DNA of 14,483 nucleotides from Prosthecobacter debontii (GTDB taxonomy: Bacteria; Verrucomicrobiota; Verrucomicrobiia; Verrucomicrobiales; Akkermansiaceae), in assembly GCA_945885485.1 (NCBI GenBank), contig CAMCYT010000044.1, positions 1 through 14,483 of the forward strand. The letters run 5' to 3'. The translations under genes were made by a program, and so were the position numbers. The notes below the pieces were generated by a model. It saw only the letters and a list, made by a program, of their open reading frames with translations, ran no database searches and was not told the DNA's origin. Below are positions 1 to 7,421 of this stretch, piece after piece; positions within the stretch are counted from its first letter, which is position 1; every line of letters begins with the position of its first letter.

Positions 1-193
1 AGCTAAAACTAAATAGCTGAAAGATGGAGTTTTTGGGCTGCCCAACACACATGAAGCTTGCCAATGTAATGACAAGTAAGGCGCAGATTCCGGCGGGGCG
101 AATGCGATGGCTGAGCCAGAACTGCATTCTGGCTCCACGGAAGTAGAACCAGTGAAGAATACGAAAACGCAGCGATACGTCGCTTGGGCTCAT
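1..193 (-). CDS. DUF58-type membrane protein, N-terminal part (cut by window edge)
   Basis: An open frame starts at an ATG (191-193) that overlaps the MoxR stop codon as TAATG, and it stays open for 64 codons to the window edge. The visible peptide begins MSPSDVSLRFRILHWFYFRG, then a basic stretch, then a hydrophobic segment at about residues 35-50 (AGICALLVITLASFMCVG), which looks like a first membrane helix. In MoxR operons the next gene usually encodes a DUF58 protein (a vWA-like fold with one or two N-terminal helices) thought to be a client of the ATPase. The DUF58 identity is inferred from this position and the membrane anchor, because the diagnostic domain lies outside the window. The TAATG overlap implies translational coupling to MoxR. 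No RBS of its own is needed or obvious. Confidence 0.65.
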   Translation of the reverse strand, partial: MSPSDVSLRFRILHWFYFRGARMQFWLSHRIRPAGICALLVITLASFMCVGQPKNSIFQLFSFS

Positions 194-1128
194 TAGACAG
201 GGACGGGAGTGTTTTGGATCAGGTCGGCTACGATCTGGCGGGCGTTGACTCCCGAGTATTTGGATTCTGGAGCTAACACGAGACGGTGTGCAATCACATC
301 TTGCGCGACGGCTTGGATGACGTCTGGAGTCACGAATTCACGGCCTTCGAATAGGGAGATGACTTGGGAAATTTTCATCAAAGCCAATGACGCGCGCGGG
401 CTGGCGGCGAGCTGGACTTCAGGGATGTTTCGAGTGGCTCCGACTAGTGAAACCGCGTAGTGGCGGAGCTCATCGCTGAAACGGGTTTTTCTAGCAGCAG
501 CGGAAATTTCTAGGATTTGCTCGCGAGTGATCATCGGTTTAATGGCGTTTACCGGATGGGATTCGATTTGGTCTTGGAGGATTTTTACTTCTTCTTCAGC
601 GCTGACGTAGCCTAGTTGGCATTGCATGGAGAAACGATCCATCTGAGCTTCCGGAAGTGGATAGGTGCCGCGGAATTCGACTGGGTTCTGCGTGGCGATG
701 ACGAAAAATAAACCGTCTAGATCGTAGCGTTCGCCCTCGATGCTGACTTGTCGTTCACCCATCGCTTCGAGCAGGGCACTCTGGGTGCGGGGTGAGGCGC
801 GGTTGATTTCGTCTGCGAGGAGGATATCGGTGAACACCGGGCCTTTGTGGAAACGGAATTCTTGGGTTTTCGGATCGAGCACGGAAACGCCCAAGATATC
901 AGAGGGCAGGAGGTCCGGAGTGAACTGGACGCGTTTGAACTCGGCTCCGCTGATGGCTTTGGCAAGGGCTTTGGCGAGGGTGGTTTTTCCGGTTCCGGGG
1001 AAATCCTCAAGCAACACGTGTCCACCTGCGAACATACAGGCGAGGACTTTTCGTATCGTATCCTGCTGACCGCGAATCACTTCGCTTATGGTCTGCTCCA
1101 ATTGATTCGCTAATTCCGTTTCTTTCAT
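193..1128 (-). CDS. MoxR family AAA+ ATPase
   Basis: This 311-residue protein has the usual length and order of MoxR ATPases. A Walker A motif (GTGKTT, about residues 45-50) lies in the context HVLLEDFPGTGKTTLAKALA. A Walker B motif (LLADEINRA, about residues 103-111) is followed by the family signature SPRTQSALLEAMGE. Sensor 1 is seen in FVIATQNP, and PLPEAQMDRF follows. The C-terminal lid contains SPRASLALMK. MoxR proteins are cytoplasmic chaperone-like ATPases that insert cofactors into, or remodel, vWA-domain partners. The next gene overlaps its stop codon and looks like the DUF58 partner, so the pair probably forms the start of a moxR-DUF58-transglutaminase type operon. The start ATG at 1126-1128 lies only 56 bases from the likely start of the divergent adenosyltransferase, so the promoter must fall within or overlap that gene's start region. 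The family call is secure; the substrate is unknown. Confidence 0.95.
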   Translation of the reverse strand: MKETELANQLEQTISEVIRGQQDTIRKVLACMFAGGHVLLEDFPGTGKTTLAKALAKAISGAEFKRVQFTPDLLPSDILGVSVLDPKTQEFRFHKGPVFTDILLADEINRASPRTQSALLEAMGERQVSIEGERYDLDGLFFVIATQNPVEFRGTYPLPEAQMDRFSMQCQLGYVSAEEEVKILQDQIESHPVNAIKPMITREQILEISAAARKTRFSDELRHYAVSLVGATRNIPEVQLAASPRASLALMKISQVISLFEGREFVTPDVIQAVAQDVIAHRLVLAPESKYSGVNARQIVADLIQNTPVPV

Positions 1129-1184
1129 GCTTGTCGGTTATCTTCGTTGTTGCTCGCAGAGATTCAATGTTCATCTTCAAAGAA

Positions 1185-1712
1185 ATGAGTATTATTACAA
1201 AACGCGGCGACGACGGGATGACGGATCTGATGTTCGGGCGCAGGATCGCCAAGACCTCGATTCGTTTCAGTGCTCTAGGAACCATCGATGAGCTTAATGC
1301 GGCTATTGGGCTTGCTAGGGCGGTGGATGTGGAGAATCGGCACACCGCAATATTGGATAAAATACAAAATTTATTATTCGGTCTAATGGGACAATTGGCG
1401 TGTTTGCCAGAAGATGCAGAGAAATATCTGGAAAAAGGCTACGCGATGGTGCGTCAGGAAGATCTGGATTGGCTGACCGCGACGGCGAAGGGTATCGAAG
1501 AAGGAGGCGTGCGTTTCACTCATTGGGCCGTGCCAGGAGCTGAGGGTTCGATGGCGAGAGCTCATCTGGATCTCGCGAGAACCGTGGCGCGTCGTGCGGA
1601 GAGGCATGTGTTAGAACTTCACGAAGCTGAGGGAGGAGTGCCAGAAGTGGTGCGGCTTTTCCTGAATCGGATTTCCGATTTAATGTGGATCTTGGCGCGG
1701 AAGGACGGGTAG
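1185..1712 (+). CDS. PduO-type cob(I)alamin adenosyltransferase
   Basis: This enzyme transfers the 5'-deoxyadenosyl group of ATP to cob(I)alamin to make coenzyme B12. The chosen start gives 175 residues beginning MSIITKRGDDGMTDL, which matches the N-terminal ATP-binding signature of the PduO family (T-[RK]-x-GDDGxT). The family helices follow: SALGTIDELNAAIGLARA near residue 30, the signature around RAHLDLARTVARRAER near residue 125, and the C-terminal NRISDLMWILARKDG. An in-frame ATG at 1131 would add 18 residues that do not fit the family, and another lies at 1167. The start at 1185 is preferred on homology, although no clear Shine-Dalgarno precedes any of the three. The gene is divergent from moxR and ends in TAG. 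No other B12 gene or B12 riboswitch is visible nearby, so it probably acts as a stand-alone salvage or maturation enzyme. Confidence 0.92.
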   Translation: MSIITKRGDDGMTDLMFGRRIAKTSIRFSALGTIDELNAAIGLARAVDVENRHTAILDKIQNLLFGLMGQLACLPEDAEKYLEKGYAMVRQEDLDWLTATAKGIEEGGVRFTHWAVPGAEGSMARAHLDLARTVARRAERHVLELHEAEGGVPEVVRLFLNRISDLMWILARKDG

Positions 1713-1739
1713 GGGGTAAAAGCTGAAATTATCAAGGAG

Positions 1740-1758
1740 GGGCTGCATCCTGCTGCCC
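1740..1758. other. Imperfect hairpin after the adenosyltransferase gene
   Basis: The arms GGGCTGC and GCTGCCC face each other across a 5-base loop with one central T-T mismatch, 27 bases after the stop codon. No T run follows directly, so it is at best a weak terminator. Part of the sequence (GGGGCTGC and ATCCTGCT-GC) recurs at 13087-13112 in another intergenic hairpin. Confidence 0.3.
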
Positions 1759-1876
1759 AACATCCATTATCATTCAGTTAGTTTTGGTAATGGCAGCTTT
1801 TTGATTGGTTCAGGCATTTTTTTAAACAAGGAGAGAGGAGGCTAAGGAGGAGAGGAGTGTGGATTGAAGTTTAGAA

Positions 1877-1917
1877 CTTGGAGCTTGGAGTTTGGAGTTT
1901 GGAGTTTGGAGTTTGGA
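1877..1917. repeat. 7-bp tandem repeat, about six copies
   Basis: The unit YTTGGAG repeats head to tail: CTTGGAG twice, TTTGGAG three times, then a partial TTTGGA. It sits in the loop between the inverted purine-rich copies. Such an array could vary in copy number by slippage. Confidence 0.85.
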
Positions 1918-1933
1918 TGAGATTGTTTAACGC

Positions 1934-1945
1934 ATGAAATTTCAT
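1934..1945. repeat. Perfect 12-bp palindrome
   Basis: ATGAAATTTCAT is perfectly self-complementary and directly abuts copy 2 of the purine-rich repeat. No gene starts next to it, so an operator role is doubtful. Confidence 0.4.
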
Positions 1946-2106
1946 CCTCCTCATCTCCCTTTACTCCTCTCTCCCTGTAGAGAAAAGCTGGAAAGATAAG
2001 GAGGAAACTAATTTTTGTTCAACGCTTTGAATGGGTTTAGGCATTTTTCTGAACTGAGGGAGGAGGTAAAGGAGGTACAGAGGAGATTAAATTGTTTGGG
2101 AAAAAG

Positions 2107-2131
2107 GTAGGGTCGAACGTCTCGTTCGACC
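2107..2131 (+). repeat. REP-like hairpin with 5' GTAG
   Basis: A GTAG tetranucleotide (2107-2110) is followed by a perfect 9-bp stem, GGTCGAACG (2111-2119), a TCT loop, and CGTTCGACC (2123-2131). A GTAG just 5' of a hairpin is the hallmark of REP elements handled by RAYT (Y1-type) transposases. It lies 54 bases beyond the cstA stop codon. It lacks a T tail on either strand, which argues against a simple intrinsic terminator. Confidence 0.65.
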
Positions 2132-2184
2132 GTGACTGGAAATCTAACGGATGGATGAGGTGTTAGGGTAGAGATCTCGTGAAG

Positions 2185-4278
2185 TTAGATATGATGCGTG
2201 TATTCGCTTTCTTGGAGGACGATGGCTTTTCGTTTCGTGATGAGGAGCCAACATTCGCGGGCGGTACCTAGGACGATGATGGTGACGAAGAACAGGAAGG
2301 TGATTGTGACGGCGACATCGATGCGGGCGTTGAAGAGTGAGGTCTCGGCGGCTTTGAGGGCTGGGCCGGTGAGGCCGGTGGCGATGAGGGCTTGTTGCTT
2401 TTCGATTTCCGGGATGAAGCCTGCGGCACCGGGTGAGAAAATTTTCAGGTAGCCTGCGGAAAATGTTACGATGGTGAGAAATATCATGGGAGCAGCGGTG
2501 ACCCAGCAGTGGCGGATTTTGCCCATTTTGATGAGAACCACCGTGCCGAGGCAGAGGGCGATGACGGCGAGGAGTTGGTTGGAAATACCGAAGATGGGCC
2601 AGAGACTTTTGGCGATGCCAGCGGGATCTAGTGCTCCTTGATAGAGGAAGAAACCCCATGCGGCAACGAGCAGACCGGTGGCGAGGACATTGCCTAACCA
2701 TGAGTCGGTTTTGCCAAGTTTTGGTGAGATGTTTCCTAACAGGTCTTGAAGGATGAAACGTCCGACCCGCGTTCCGGCGTCGAGGGTTGTTAGAATAAAC
2801 AGCGCCTCGAACATGATGGCGAAGTGGTACCAGAGCGAAAGCGCGGTTTTGCCGGGAATGACTTTCGCGAAAAGATGTGCCATGCCGACGGCGAAGGTGG
2901 GAGCTCCACCGGTTTTTCCGACCATGGTGGGGTAGTCATTGACGACCGTGCCATCGGCAAGTTTTACGGTGGTGGGTTCGCCCATGTCGCGGGTCATGCG
3001 CAGCATGTCGGCTTCGGTGACTTTGTAGGTGCCTTTGTCGTCGATGTTGCTGATCTTCTCGATTTGTGCACTAAGAGCTGCCTTGTTGCCAGGCGGTACG
3101 GGGGAGTTGATGGCGAAATATTCGCCAGGCTGGAGGGCACACGCGGCGATGATGGCCATGAGTGAAACGAGCATTTCCACAATCATCGAGCCGTAGCCAA
3201 CGAGGCGGATGTCCTTTTCACGGGCTAACAGTTTAGGGGTGGTGCCAGAGGCGATGAGTGAATGGAAGCCGCTGATCGCACCGCATGCGATGGTTATGCA
3301 GACAAAGGGAAACACCGGACCGGGAACCACAAATCCGCCGCCGTGGATGAATGGCGTGAGTGCCGGCATGTGCAGGGGAGGAGCGAGTATCACGATGAAA
3401 ATTCCAAGAATCGCTACCGTGCCGAGTTTCATGAATGTGCTCAGGTAATCGCGTGGTGCTAACAACATCCAAACCGGCAAGACGCTGGCAGCAAAGCCGT
3501 AGATCATGATGGCCCATGCGAGTTGTGTGGGCTTGAGGGTGAGCGCCTCGGTCATGGCCGGTGGTAAATATTTTCCGGCAACCACTGCGGCCATCAGTCC
3601 GATAACGCCAAACACGGAAGCAGCGGTGACCGAGACTTTCCCACTCTTAATCATCAATCCCATGACAAACGCCAGCGGAATGGTGGCGGCGATAGTGAAG
3701 AGTCCCCACGGACTTTCTGCTAAAGCTTTCACGACAACGAGTCCAAGCACCGCTAACAAAATCGTCATGATGGCGAGCAGGCTGACCATCGCGATCAGGC
3801 CGATGACAGGGTTCATTTCCTCTTTGAGCATTTGTCCTAACGACTTTCCGTTACGACGCATCGAGGCGAAAAGAATGACGGCGTCATGAACCCCACCGCC
3901 AAGCGTGGCGCCCACGAGAATCCAGATCATGCCGGGTAAGTAACCAAATTGAGCTGCGAGCACAGGACCCACCAACGGACCCGGACCGGCGATGGCGGCG
4001 AAGTGGTGACCAAAGACTACCCATTTCGGAGTTGGGACAAAATCTGTGCCATCACTGCATGTGACAGCGGCGGGTGCGCGATTGTCGTCGATGGTGAGCA
4101 CCTTGGCCATGAGCCAGGCGGAATAGAATCGGTAAGAAACAGCAAACGTGCATACACCAGCGACAACGAGCCAAAGGGCGTTTACGGGTTCACCGCGTTG
4201 AAAAGCGGCAACGGCGACGGCCGTGACTCCGAGTAGCGAAATGACGATCCAAAGGAAAATACGAGCGATTCGGGGCAT
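2185..4278 (-). CDS. cstA: CstA family peptide/pyruvate transporter (carbon starvation protein A)
   Basis: The 697-residue length matches CstA (about 700). The protein is strongly hydrophobic throughout, with many membrane helices. The family core is clear: YRFYSAWLMAKVL (residues 49-61), DGTDFVPTPKWVVFGHHFAA (76-95), AGPGPLVGPVLAAQFGYLPG (97-116), and GGGVHDAVILFASMRRNGKSL shortly after. CstA and its relative BtsT take up peptides or pyruvate across the inner membrane, and CstA is classically induced on carbon starvation. A soluble loop around residues 400-455 (PVPPGNKAALSAQIEKIS onward) separates helices. The gene stands alone: there is no adjacent CstX-like small gene or two-component regulator. 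No CRP-like site or strong Shine-Dalgarno is visible upstream. The family is certain; substrate preference cannot be read from the sequence. Confidence 0.95.
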   Translation of the reverse strand: MPRIARIFLWIVISLLGVTAVAVAAFQRGEPVNALWLVVAGVCTFAVSYRFYSAWLMAKVLTIDDNRAPAAVTCSDGTDFVPTPKWVVFGHHFAAIAGPGPLVGPVLAAQFGYLPGMIWILVGATLGGGVHDAVILFASMRRNGKSLGQMLKEEMNPVIGLIAMVSLLAIMTILLAVLGLVVVKALAESPWGLFTIAATIPLAFVMGLMIKSGKVSVTAASVFGVIGLMAAVVAGKYLPPAMTEALTLKPTQLAWAIMIYGFAASVLPVWMLLAPRDYLSTFMKLGTVAILGIFIVILAPPLHMPALTPFIHGGGFVVPGPVFPFVCITIACGAISGFHSLIASGTTPKLLAREKDIRLVGYGSMIVEMLVSLMAIIAACALQPGEYFAINSPVPPGNKAALSAQIEKISNIDDKGTYKVTEADMLRMTRDMGEPTTVKLADGTVVNDYPTMVGKTGGAPTFAVGMAHLFAKVIPGKTALSLWYHFAIMFEALFILTTLDAGTRVGRFILQDLLGNISPKLGKTDSWLGNVLATGLLVAAWGFFLYQGALDPAGIAKSLWPIFGISNQLLAVIALCLGTVVLIKMGKIRHCWVTAAPMIFLTIVTFSAGYLKIFSPGAAGFIPEIEKQQALIATGLTGPALKAAETSLFNARIDVAVTITFLFFVTIIVLGTARECWLLITKRKAIVLQESEYTHHI

Positions 4279-4365
4279 GGCTCAGATTAACACAAAGTGG
4301 ACTAGGGTGAGTCGAGCGGTAAAATTAGAAGCTGGAGACCCAGACTAGCGAATCTTTATTACATG

Positions 4366-4391
4366 CGGCGCCCTCGGCGATGGCGCCCTAC
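4366..4391 (-). repeat. Second REP-like hairpin with 5' GTAG, opposite orientation
   Basis: Read on the minus strand, GTAG (complement of 4388-4391) is followed by GGCGCC, a 9-base loop, and a second GGCGCC (4367-4372 and 4382-4387 on the plus strand). It starts 7 bases past the helicase stop codon. It shares the 8-mer AGGTAGGG with the hairpin at 2107. The stem sequence differs, as is usual among REP subfamilies. It may also help end helicase transcription, but it has no T run. Confidence 0.55.
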
Positions 4392-4398
4392 CTATAAA

Positions 4399-6402
4399 TC
4401 ACTCCTCAGCGAAGATGTTATTCATGCTCGCGAAGAAATTACTGAGATCGTCGTCGCTCATTTCGGTATTTTGGATTTCGTCGAATGATGTGTGGGTGAG
4501 GTGCTTGTCGTCGAGCTCGCAAATGAACGAAGAAGGTTGGCAGCCGGTTTTTTGACCCCATTTGACACGGGTGGTGCAGTAGGTGAGAGTCAGGGATTCT
4601 TGGGCACGGGTGATGCCGACGTAAAGCAAGCGGCGCTCTTCGTCTTTGGTGCCTTCGGTGACGCTGCGGCTGTGAGGCAGGAAACCTTCTTCAAGTCCAA
4701 CCAGATACACGATGGGAAACTCCAAACCTTTGGAAGCGTGAAGTGTGATCAATGTGGCGCCTTTCTTTTTCTCCAAGTCATCGTCTTCGCGTTCGGAGGC
4801 GAGTGCGGAATCATCGAGGAAGGATTGCAGTTTCTTGCCGCGATCGATGTGTTGGCGTAGGGATTCTTCCAAAGAATGAATGGCTTCTCCGCGTTGCTGG
4901 CGTTCAGAATCGCTTTTACAACCTCTTTGGATCCAAGGAAGGTAATCCATTTCTGTTAGGAGTTCTGAAAGAACGGTGGCGGGATGATCTTTGGAGAGAT
5001 CGATGCGGTTTTTCGCACTGGAGATGAGGGCGACGAAGTTTTCGATCGCGCTGGCGGATTTTGCACCGAGGGTGGTGGTGAAAAAAGGATCGCAGAGAGC
5101 ATCCCACACCGAGCGATTTTTTTCACGTGAGTAATCAGTGGCAAGGATGGCGGTGGCTTGGCCGATGCCACGGTTTGGGGCGTTGAGAATGCGGAGCAGG
5201 GGAACGTCGTTTTGTGGGTAGACCAGCAAGGCGGCATAGGCGAGTACGTCGCGGATTTCCCGGCGATCGTAAAACGATTGTGCTCCGATCATGCGGTAGG
5301 GAATTTTTCTATCACGCAGCGCGAGTTCGAGTTTGCGTGATTGGCCGTTGGTGCGGAATAGCACGGCGAAATCTTCCCACTCACGTCCGACGGCGGATTT
5401 CTCACCAAGGATTTCATCGGCAATGAAATCGGCTTCTTCGTCATCGCCAGGCATGGCGACGATGCGGACGTTTTCGCCACCAGTGCGAGTCGCGCGGAGG
5501 ATTTTTTCGCGACGGCCGATGTTGTGTTTGATCAGGGAGTTCGCGGTGTGGAGAACGGCTTGGGTGGAACGGTAGTTTTCCTCAAGACGAATGATTTTCG
5601 GTTTCGGGAAGAAGCGTTCGAATTCGAGAATGTTTGCGACCTCCGCACCGCGCCAGCCGTAGATCGATTGATCATCATCGCCGACGACGCAGACATGGTA
5701 AGGCGGGCCGACGAGTTGCTGAAGTAGGCGCATTTGTAGGGAGTTTGTGTCTTGGAACTCATCGACCGTGACACGGGTGTAGAGTTTGCGGAAATGATCG
5801 CGGACATCGCTGTGCTCGCGCAGGACTTGCTCGGCTAGGACGAGGAGGTCATCGAAATCGACCGCGTTTTGCGCACGGAGTTCGTTTTGATAAGCAACAG
5901 CGAGCTGGGCGAAGAAATCGTCGCTGAGATCTTGGACATCGATGCCTTTGTTTTTAGCGCGTGAGATTTCGGTTAGAACTGTCTCGGCTTTGACCTTCTC
6001 ATCGGTGCCGCCTTTGCGGACGAGGAGTTGTTTCATGATGCCGACCTGATCCGAGTAGGCGGTGATGGAGAAATTCTTTTTGTAACCGAGCTTGTCGATG
6101 CCGCCGCGAAGGAGTCGGACGCAGAGTGAGTGGAACGTGCAGACGGTCATTTGTTCCGCCGCGTGTTTGGAAACCATGCCGCTGATGCGCTCGCGCATTT
6201 CCGATGCGGCTTTGTTGGTGAAAGTCACCGCAAGGATTTCGGATGGCGGGATTTTGCGCTCAAGCATGTGCGCGATGCGGCAAGTGACCGTACGGGTTTT
6301 ACCGGTTCCCGCACCGGCAAGAATCATGACTGGGCCATCCAAGTTAGCGACTGCTTCGCGCTGTGCGTGATTGAGTGATTCGAATGCGAAGTCGTTTGCC
6401 AT
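4399..6402 (-). CDS. UvrD/Rep family superfamily 1A DNA helicase
   Basis: This is an ATP-dependent 3'-to-5' DNA helicase for repair or replication restart. Starting at the ATG at 6402, it has 667 residues. Helicase motifs appear in order: Q motif LNHAQREAV (10-18), motif I AGAGTGKT (29-36), motif Ia AVTFTNKAASEMRERI, TFHSLCVRLLR, motif II VDEFQDT (about 213-219), motif III GDDDQSIYGWRGA, motif IV ENYRSTQ, motif V TLHASKGLEFPIVYLVGLEEG, and motif VI EERRLLYVGITRA. The length is close to Rep (673) and shorter than UvrD or PcrA, with no long C-terminal Tudor-like tail, so it is nearer Rep in layout. A TTG at 6408 would add only two residues; the ATG at 6402 is the more likely start. A 7-bp inverted repeat (6453-6468) lies about 50 bases upstream. 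Confidence 0.95.
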   Translation of the reverse strand: MANDFAFESLNHAQREAVANLDGPVMILAGAGTGKTRTVTCRIAHMLERKIPPSEILAVTFTNKAASEMRERISGMVSKHAAEQMTVCTFHSLCVRLLRGGIDKLGYKKNFSITAYSDQVGIMKQLLVRKGGTDEKVKAETVLTEISRAKNKGIDVQDLSDDFFAQLAVAYQNELRAQNAVDFDDLLVLAEQVLREHSDVRDHFRKLYTRVTVDEFQDTNSLQMRLLQQLVGPPYHVCVVGDDDQSIYGWRGAEVANILEFERFFPKPKIIRLEENYRSTQAVLHTANSLIKHNIGRREKILRATRTGGENVRIVAMPGDDEEADFIADEILGEKSAVGREWEDFAVLFRTNGQSRKLELALRDRKIPYRMIGAQSFYDRREIRDVLAYAALLVYPQNDVPLLRILNAPNRGIGQATAILATDYSREKNRSVWDALCDPFFTTTLGAKSASAIENFVALISSAKNRIDLSKDHPATVLSELLTEMDYLPWIQRGCKSDSERQQRGEAIHSLEESLRQHIDRGKKLQSFLDDSALASEREDDDLEKKKGATLITLHASKGLEFPIVYLVGLEEGFLPHSRSVTEGTKDEERRLLYVGITRAQESLTLTYCTTRVKWGQKTGCQPSSFICELDDKHLTHTSFDEIQNTEMSDDDLSNFFASMNNIFAEE

Positions 6403-6452
6403 GAACAACGCGACTCAATATGGGGCGATGGTGATTTGCAATCGGATTAAAA

Positions 6453-6468
6453 ATTTCAATTTTGAAAT
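6453..6468. promoter_or_regulatory. Inverted repeat between the helicase and esterase genes
   Basis: The arms ATTTCAA and TTGAAAT are perfect and separated by TT. The site is about 50 bases upstream of the helicase ATG and about 80 upstream of the esterase ATG, in the divergent region 6403-6550. It could be an operator or just an AT-rich promoter patch. It does not match the E. coli LexA box. Confidence 0.3.
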
Positions 6469-6550
6469 GTTACGAAAGTTCACGATTCAAAGACGGGTAA
6501 AACTGATACGCTCGTCTCGTCTCGGACCGATTACCCAGTATTCCATCCCT

Positions 6551-6652
6551 ATGCGCTAGCTATTCTGCTTCATCCTGCTCACACCATTTAGCCTCTGTCT
6601 GGCCCAGCAAACTCCTACACCGCTCAACCTCTGGCCGGCGGATGCTGGCAAA
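6551..6652 (+). pseudogene. Signal-peptide region of the esterase, interrupted by an amber codon
   Basis: In the frame of the downstream hydrolase, the sequence reads ATG CGC TAG and then 31 sense codons. These encode a textbook export signal: LFCFILLTPFSLCLAQQ, followed by TPTPLNLWP, which is the family's usual mature N-terminus. Without the TAG (6557-6559) the gene would begin MR-x-LFCFILL and be about 277 residues long. The amber codon is therefore either a nonsense mutation or a sequencing error. The next in-frame alternatives are a CTG at 6575, which would leave a shortened signal, and a GTG at 6653, which removes the signal entirely. Confidence 0.75.
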
Positions 6653-7387
6653 GTGGCGGAGGAAAAAGTGGTGACTGGTAAGGACGACTCTGTAAAACGC
6701 ATCACCGATATTCATCAGGCAACGATTACACCATTCCGGGTGGCTGTGCCGCCGGATTCGATCCATCCCGCCGTGCTCATCTTTCCCGGCGGTGGCTATT
6801 CGATCCTCGCTATCGACAAGGAAGGAACCGAGATCGCCGAATGGCTCAACCGGCTTGGCTATTCCGCATTTATCGTCAAATACCGGGTTCCTAAGGATCG
6901 TGAAGGCGCTCTTGCGGATGGACAGCGCGCCGTGCGTTTCGTGCGTCAACACGCTGCGAAATGGAGCATCGATCCCAAGCACATCGGCGTGATCGGATTC
7001 TCTGCTGGCGGCCACCTCTGCGCACGCCTAAGCACGGACTTCGCCAAGATGGCCTACCCAGCGGTGGATGAGGCGGACAAACTGGACTGTCGCCCCGACT
7101 TCTCCATGCTCATCTATCCTGCCTACCTACAGACCAAGGAAGGAAAGGTCGCCTCAGAATTGCCAATCTCCGCCAAGGTGCCGCCGACCTTTATCGTCCA
7201 GACCAAAGACGACAAGGCGTTTGTCTCCGGCACGATTCTTTACGATCAGGCGCTCAAAGAAGCCGGCGTCTCCTCGACCTTCCACCTCTACGAAACAGGT
7301 GGCCACGGCTACGGCCTGCGCCCCTCAGCTAGCGAAGTTTCCAAATGGCCCACCCTCGCGGAAGAGTGGCTGAAGGGTAAGCGGTGA
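6653..7387 (+). CDS. Alpha/beta hydrolase, acetyl/xylan esterase-like (secretion signal broken)
   Basis: The catalytic domain is intact. Counting from the GTG at 6653: the oxyanion-hole motif FPGGGYS is at 44-50, EGTEIAEWLNRLGY at 57-70, the nucleophile elbow GFSAGGH at 115-121 with Ser117, the acid in QTKDDKAF (Asp186 or Asp187), and the catalytic His218 in TGGHGYGL. This matches the secreted esterases of the BD-FAE/Aes type found near sulfatases and glycoside hydrolases in Planctomycetota and Verrucomicrobiota, which probably remove acyl groups from plant or algal polysaccharides. The true ATG appears to be at 6551, but a TAG at codon 3 separates it from the rest, so the product may be unexpressed, cytoplasmic, or made by re-initiation. 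The gene just downstream is also decayed. Substrate is not known. Confidence 0.85.
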   Translation: MAEEKVVTGKDDSVKRITDIHQATITPFRVAVPPDSIHPAVLIFPGGGYSILAIDKEGTEIAEWLNRLGYSAFIVKYRVPKDREGALADGQRAVRFVRQHAAKWSIDPKHIGVIGFSAGGHLCARLSTDFAKMAYPAVDEADKLDCRPDFSMLIYPAYLQTKEGKVASELPISAKVPPTFIVQTKDDKAFVSGTILYDQALKEAGVSSTFHLYETGGHGYGLRPSASEVSKWPTLAEEWLKGKR

Positions 7388-7421
7388 ATGTTAGGAAATT
7401 ACTTTTGGAGAGAGCGCGGCG

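Larger units (their letters stand above)
1802..2087. repeat. Three copies of a purine-rich intergenic repeat (two direct, one inverted)
   Basis: Copy 1 (1802-1858, plus) and copy 3 (2027-2087, plus) share a TTnAGGCATTTTT-like leader and then a G/A-rich core of the form AGGGAGGAGG-TAAAGGAGG-AGAGGAG. Copy 2 (1943-1980) is the same core on the minus strand. Copies 1 and 2 share about 15 bases (ACArGGAGAGAGGAG) in inverted orientation, so they could fold into a long imperfect stem enclosing roughly 85 bases. The 470-base stretch 1713-2184 has no convincing ORF. The arrangement suggests a dispersed intergenic repeat family. A small RNA is possible, but nothing in the sequence proves transcription. 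Confidence 0.6.

Noticed and set aside
2111..2131. The hairpin after cstA as a simple Rho-independent terminator
   Set aside because: No T run follows the stem on either strand, and the GTAG head fits a REP element better.
2144..2701. A 185-codon minus-strand frame inside the 3' part of cstA
   Set aside because: A His/Arg/Pro-rich product typical of a shifted reading of a membrane-protein gene; cstA itself is unambiguous.
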